From an uncultured Prevotella sp. (GTDB lineage Bacteria > Bacteroidota > Bacteroidia > Bacteroidales > Bacteroidaceae): 9,833 nucleotides of DNA. The notes under the pieces are model-generated. The model had not been told where the DNA came from and ran no database searches. It was given only the letters and a program-made list of their open reading frames with translations. The translations under genes were made by a program, and so were the position numbers. Below are positions 6,550 to 9,833 of the stretch, one piece after another. Each line of letters opens with the position of its first letter. Within the stretch, counting starts at the first letter, position 1. The stretch covers positions 1-9,833 of the forward strand of contig URDV01000066.1 of NCBI GenBank assembly GCA_900546605.1, read 5' to 3'.

Positions 6550-6581
6550 CGAAAAACACCGTGTTTACGAGAGGATTTATG

Positions 6582-6589
6582 TATTTTTG
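6582..6589 (+). promoter_or_regulatory. -7 promoter element of polA
   Basis: TATTTTTG is an exact TAnnTTTG match ending 24 bases before the polA ATG at 6614. A T-rich GTGTTT (6561-6566) lies about where a degenerate -33 element would be expected. It sits 32 bases from the oppositely directed -7 element of the polyprenyl synthase gene, so the two promoters are back to back within 89 bases. Confidence 0.6.
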
Positions 6590-6613
6590 TGAGCAAATAA
6601 AACATTTCGCCAC

Positions 6614-9382
6614 ATGAAAACCCTCTATCTACTCGATGCCTACGCGCTTATATATCGTGCCTACTACGCACTTATTCGCTCACCACGCATCAACTCAAAA
6701 GGGCAAAACACATCTGCCGTTTATGGCTTTGTCAATACGCTCAACGATGTATTAAACACCGAAAAGCCCGATTTCATAGGTATTGCCTTCGACCCCGCTG
6801 GCGGCACATTCCGCCATCGTGCCTACCCCGCATACAAGGCACAACGTGAAGCTACACCTGAAGATATTAAATGGGCGGTGCCTATTATCAAGCAAATTAT
6901 CAATGCTTATAACATTCCCATTCTTGAAGTGCCCGATTATGAAGCCGATGACGTGATTGGCACCTTGGCTGTGAAAGGCGTAGAACAAGGGTTAGAGGTA
7001 CACATGGTAACCCCCGACAAAGACTATGCTCAATTAGTTCGGCCAGGTGTTTTCATGCGTCGTCCTGGCCACGGGGCCGCTGGCATGGAAAAATTAGGCC
7101 CCGCTGAGGTATGTGCCAAATATGGCATTACACACACCGACCAAGTTATCGACCTATTAGGCCTTATGGGCGACACCGCTGATAATGTGCCGGGATGCCC
7201 TGGCGTAGGTGAAAAGACTGCGGTAAAACTCATTAACCAGTTCGGATCAATTGATAACCTATTGGCCAGCACAGACCAACTAAAGGGAGCTATGAAGAAA
7301 AAAGTGGAGGAGAATACGGAACAAATAAAGTTCTCAAAATTCCTTGTCACCATCAAAACTGATGTTCCCGTTGAACTTGACCTCAACTCCCTTCGCACTA
7401 CTCCACCCAACAACGATGCTTTGCGCTCCATTTATGAAGAACTTGAATTTCGTGCCTTCTTAAAGAAAATGGAGAACAACTCCAACGAAATGCAAAAAAA
7501 CGTAAATGAATTAGGCGGTCTGTTTGCAGCAGAGCCGCATGGTTTGTTTGACGAAGAAAATAATACGCCGCATAAAACGCTAAAAGATGTTCAGCACGAC
7601 TACATTCTCATTGATAATGAAGAAGATGCATTAAAATTGTGTGAGCATTTATTGACTTTTAATGAAATAAGTTTAGACACAGAGACAACGTCGATCGATG
7701 CTATCACAGCCCAATTAGTGGGTTTGAGCTTTGCCATAGCGGGTGGACAAGCTTGGTACGTTGCCGTTCCACGTGAAACGGATGCAGCACAACGCATGGT
7801 CAACATTTTCCGTCCTGTGTATGAACATGCTGAGCTCATGAAGGTGGGACAGAACCTAAAGTATGACCTCACCGTGTTGGCTAACTATGGCATTCACCTG
7901 TCCGCTCCCCTATTCGACACCATGCTGGCTCACTACTTGGTGCAACCCGAGTTGCGACACAACATGGACTACTTGGCCGAAATATACCTTAACTACCAAA
8001 CCATTCACATTGAGGAATTAATTGGGCCCAAAGGACGCGGACAAAAGAATATGGCAGACTTGGCTCCTGCCGACATTCGCGACTATGCTTGCGAAGATGC
8101 TGACATCACCTTACAGCTTAAGCAACCTCTTGAACAAGAATTGCAACAAAATGACCTCACCCGTGTGTTCTACGACATAGAAATGCCTTTGATGCCCGTA
8201 TTGGCTAAAATGGAGCGCAATGGGGTAAGACTCGATACGCAGGCGTTAGCTGAAACTGGTCAACACTTCCGTCAACGCATGCAACAACTTGAATCAGAAA
8301 TTTATGAATTAGCAGGCCACCCCTTCTTGCTCACATCACCCCGTCAGGTGGGAGAGGTGCTTTTTGATGAACTCAAGTTGAACGATAAGGCCAAAAAGAC
8401 TAAAAGTGGACAATATCAAACGGGCGAGGAAGTGCTTGAAGCCTTAAAAGACAAGCACCCCATTATCAGCAAAATATTGGCACATCGTGCTTTGAAAAAG
8501 CTCATCAGCACCTACATTGATGCATTGCCCAAACTCATCAATCCACAAACAGGTCACATTCATACATCATTCAATCAAGCTGTAACCGCCACAGGACGCC
8601 TATCATCATCAAACCCCAACTTGCAAAACATACCCGTACGTGGTGATGATGGACGCGAAATACGCAAAGCCTTTGTTCCCGAATCTGGTTGCATTTTCTT
8701 CTCAGCCGACTATTCACAAATAGAACTGCGCATCATGGCTCACTTGAGTCAAGATGAACACTTGGTGAACGACTTTCGCGAAGGACGCGACATTCATGCT
8801 GCCACTGCTGCACGCGTGTTTCACAAACCTATTGACGAGGTAACACGCGATGAACGCCGCAAAGCAAAAACAGCCAACTTCGGCATTATATATGGTATAT
8901 CGGCCTTTGGCTTAGCAGAGCGCATGGATGTGTCGCGTACTGAAGCTAAAGAGCTAATAACCAACTACTTTGAAACTTATCCCAAGGTAAAGCAATACAT
9001 GGAACAGAGTGTGGTGATAGCACGTGAGCGAGGCTATATTCTTACAGCCTTTGGACGCCGGCGTTACCTATCAGACATTAATTCGCGTAATGCGGTGGTA
9101 CGTGGTTATGCTGAACGCAATGCCGTTAATGCCCCCATTCAGGGTACGGCTGCTGACATCATTAAAGTGGCTATGGTACGCATCGACCAACGTTTTGAGC
9201 GCGAGGGCATCCGTTCAAAAATGATATTGCAGGTGCACGACGAATTGAACTTTTCAGTCTACCCCGAGGAGTTTGACCATGTTAAACAAATTGTTATTGA
9301 CGAAATGGAGCATGCCTATGAGCTTTCAGTACCCTTGTTGGCCGACTGTGGCGAAGGCAGCAACTGGCTCGAAGCACATTAA
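6614..9382 (+). CDS. polA: DNA polymerase I
   Basis: Pol I removes RNA primers, fills gaps during lagging-strand synthesis and acts in excision repair. At 922 residues it is full length with all three domains. The 5' nuclease (1 to about 290) has LLDAYALIYRAYYAL, EADDVIGTLA, VTPDKDYAQLV and GDTADNVPGCPGVGEKTA; metal-binding Asp8, 60, 112, 113, 135 and 137 are present. The 3'-5' exonuclease (about 325-510) keeps all DEDD residues (Asp355 and Glu357 in LDTET, Asp418 in GQNLKYDL, Tyr491 and Asp495 in YACED), so proofreading should be active, unlike Taq. The polymerase (about 510-922) has motif A DYSQIELR (Asp699), motif B RRKAKTANFGIIYG (Lys752, Phe756, Tyr760) and motif C QVHDEL (His875, Asp876). 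The start has a -7 motif upstream. Its coding strand is C-rich, opposite to murA-pyrF. It diverges from the polyprenyl synthase gene. Confidence 0.98.
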   Translation: MKTLYLLDAYALIYRAYYALIRSPRINSKGQNTSAVYGFVNTLNDVLNTEKPDFIGIAFDPAGGTFRHRAYPAYKAQREATPEDIKWAVPIIKQIINAYNIPILEVPDYEADDVIGTLAVKGVEQGLEVHMVTPDKDYAQLVRPGVFMRRPGHGAAGMEKLGPAEVCAKYGITHTDQVIDLLGLMGDTADNVPGCPGVGEKTAVKLINQFGSIDNLLASTDQLKGAMKKKVEENTEQIKFSKFLVTIKTDVPVELDLNSLRTTPPNNDALRSIYEELEFRAFLKKMENNSNEMQKNVNELGGLFAAEPHGLFDEENNTPHKTLKDVQHDYILIDNEEDALKLCEHLLTFNEISLDTETTSIDAITAQLVGLSFAIAGGQAWYVAVPRETDAAQRMVNIFRPVYEHAELMKVGQNLKYDLTVLANYGIHLSAPLFDTMLAHYLVQPELRHNMDYLAEIYLNYQTIHIEELIGPKGRGQKNMADLAPADIRDYACEDADITLQLKQPLEQELQQNDLTRVFYDIEMPLMPVLAKMERNGVRLDTQALAETGQHFRQRMQQLESEIYELAGHPFLLTSPRQVGEVLFDELKLNDKAKKTKSGQYQTGEEVLEALKDKHPIISKILAHRALKKLISTYIDALPKLINPQTGHIHTSFNQAVTATGRLSSSNPNLQNIPVRGDDGREIRKAFVPESGCIFFSADYSQIELRIMAHLSQDEHLVNDFREGRDIHAATAARVFHKPIDEVTRDERRKAKTANFGIIYGISAFGLAERMDVSRTEAKELITNYFETYPKVKQYMEQSVVIARERGYILTAFGRRRYLSDINSRNAVVRGYAERNAVNAPIQGTAADIIKVAMVRIDQRFEREGIRSKMILQVHDELNFSVYPEEFDHVKQIVIDEMEHAYELSVPLLADCGEGSNWLEAH

Positions 9383-9388
9383 GTTTTA

Positions 9389-9413
9389 CTTACTGAAGTT
9401 CGAATTTAGTAAG
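9389..9413. repeat. Short hairpin just after polA
   Basis: CTTACT (9389-9394) pairs with AGTAAG (9408-9413), and the stem continues with a G-T and two A-T pairs to a 7-base loop. It begins 7 bases after the polA stop. No T-tract follows (GGCAGAC instead), so it is not a canonical terminator, although it could protect the mRNA end. Confidence 0.35.
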
Positions 9414-9498
9414 GGCAGACTGGAAGCCCAATGAAGCACGTAGACCATGGCAATCATTACGATACTTTGGGAAAAAGCGTTTATACTACTCTTAGTGC

Positions 9499-9543
9499 TA
9501 TACTCATGTACACTTGAGTATTATACTCATGTACACTTGAGTA
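9499..9543. repeat. Two-copy 23-bp tandem repeat related to the palindrome-array spacer
   Basis: TACTCATGTACACTTGAGTA occurs at 9501-9520 and again, identically, at 9524-9543. Each copy has TACTCA/TGAGTA inverted ends, and GAGTATTATACTC across the junction is an odd-length palindrome. Bases 9498-9516 match the reverse complement of the array spacer at 16 of 19 positions (CTATACTCAT, three differences, CACTTG). It sits in the gap between polA and the PfkB-family gene. Its function is unknown. Confidence 0.85.
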
Positions 9544-9552
9544 CTCATAGTC

Positions 9553-9580
9553 GTTTTTACTGAAAAACTTTCCTTTTTTT
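9553..9580 (+). terminator. Possible weak terminator between polA and the PfkB-family gene
   Basis: GTTTTT (9553-9558) pairs with AAAAAC (9563-9568) around an ACTG loop, followed by TTTCC and seven T's (9574-9580). The stem is almost all A-T and weak, but it is the only stem followed by a T-run in the gap between polA and the next promoter, 170 bases after the polA stop. Confidence 0.35.
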
Positions 9581-9633
9581 ACTTCAAAACAATACTTATC
9601 TCCCTTATTTACAACTCAAACATTTAAAAAGTG

Positions 9634-9641
9634 TAACTTTG
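9634..9641 (+). promoter_or_regulatory. -7 promoter element of the PfkB-family gene
   Basis: TAACTTTG matches the Bacteroidetes TAnnTTTG element exactly and ends 25 bases before the ATG at 9667. The upstream region is A/T-rich with no clear -33 TTG. It supports a separate transcript from polA. Confidence 0.6.
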
Positions 9642-9666
9642 TACGCTACAAACTATAAAATTACGC

Positions 9667-9833
9667 ATGAATAAGATATGTTGCATCGGGCACATTACGC
9701 ACGATAAAATCATAACACCACGTACTGAAGTGGATATGCCGGGAGGCACATCCTACTACTTTGCGCATGCCATGTACCACTTAAATGGAGGTAAAAACTT
9801 TGTGTTAGTCACCTCTTTGGCCAAAACTGACAT
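9667..9833 (+). CDS. PfkB-family carbohydrate kinase, N-terminal part (3' truncated)
   Basis: Only the first 55 codons are present; the frame is open to the window end. The start MNKICCIGHITHDKI matches the first beta strand of ribokinase/PfkB-family kinases (a short strand followed by G-x-x-x-x-D). VDMPGGTSYYFAHAM (22-36) contains the family's substrate-side Gly-Gly (26-27) followed by a helix, and FVLVTSLAKTD (45-55) matches the next strand, which in relatives reads VG-G-D-like. These enzymes phosphorylate sugars or nucleosides with ATP in the cytoplasm. The substrate cannot be told from this fragment, and the catalytic Asp in the C-terminal half is outside the window. The ATG is supported by the -7 element at 9634 and by the alignment start. 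Confidence 0.82.
   Translation, partial: MNKICCIGHITHDKIITPRTEVDMPGGTSYYFAHAMYHLNGGKNFVLVTSLAKTD

Noticed and set aside
6525..6605. 27-residue N-terminal extension of the polyprenyl synthase
   Set aside because: It spans the -7 motif on the same strand and both promoters, and the sequence before MDKLTVIRRPVEGE does not look like part of the enzyme.
7030..7431. 133-codon minus-strand reading frame inside polA
   Set aside because: It is antisense to the conserved 5' nuclease domain and has no recognisable protein features.

Overview
The window looks like a chromosomal segment from a Bacteroidales bacterium, probably close to Prevotellaceae. The protein sequences are Bacteroidetes-like: MurA, RimM, RseP with an HEGGH zinc motif, type-2 PyrF and a PfkB-family kinase. 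Starts lack clear Shine-Dalgarno sequences. Several intergenic regions carry the Bacteroidetes -7 promoter motif TAnnTTTG at the expected distance from start codons. The first ten bases match the 3' end of an Illumina adapter, so genomic sequence probably begins at base 11, inside murA.

Left half (1-4948, all + strand): the murA 3' end, rimM and dxr are packed 2-3 bases apart and are followed after 59 bases by rseP, which begins with GTG. A hairpin terminator closes this group. pyrF follows with its own promoter and a strong terminator. The genes cover peptidoglycan precursor synthesis, 30S ribosome maturation, the MEP isoprenoid pathway, intramembrane proteolysis and UMP synthesis.

Middle (4949-5549, no gene): about 600 bases hold the pyrF terminator, a small hairpin and a four-unit array of large palindromes (5189-5440, period 66-67.5 bases). 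A minus-strand TAACTTTG motif to the right of the array points into it. This is the least ordinary part of the window. Hand counts show that base skew flips here: G exceeds C on the + strand to the left, and C exceeds G to the right, even in polA, which is on the + strand. That resembles a replichore boundary of the terminus type, or a rearrangement or assembly junction.

Right half (5550-9833): a long-chain polyprenyl diphosphate synthase (minus) and polA (plus) diverge from an 89-base region with two back-to-back -7 motifs. polA encodes a complete three-domain DNA polymerase I with an intact proofreading site. After a 284-base gap, containing a short tandem repeat related to the array spacer and a weak terminator, the 5' end of a PfkB-family sugar kinase gene runs off the window.

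No tRNA, rRNA, CRISPR array, transposase or phage gene was seen. The genes are ordinary housekeeping genes. The palindrome array, its relative near 9.5 kb and the skew flip are the points worth following up.
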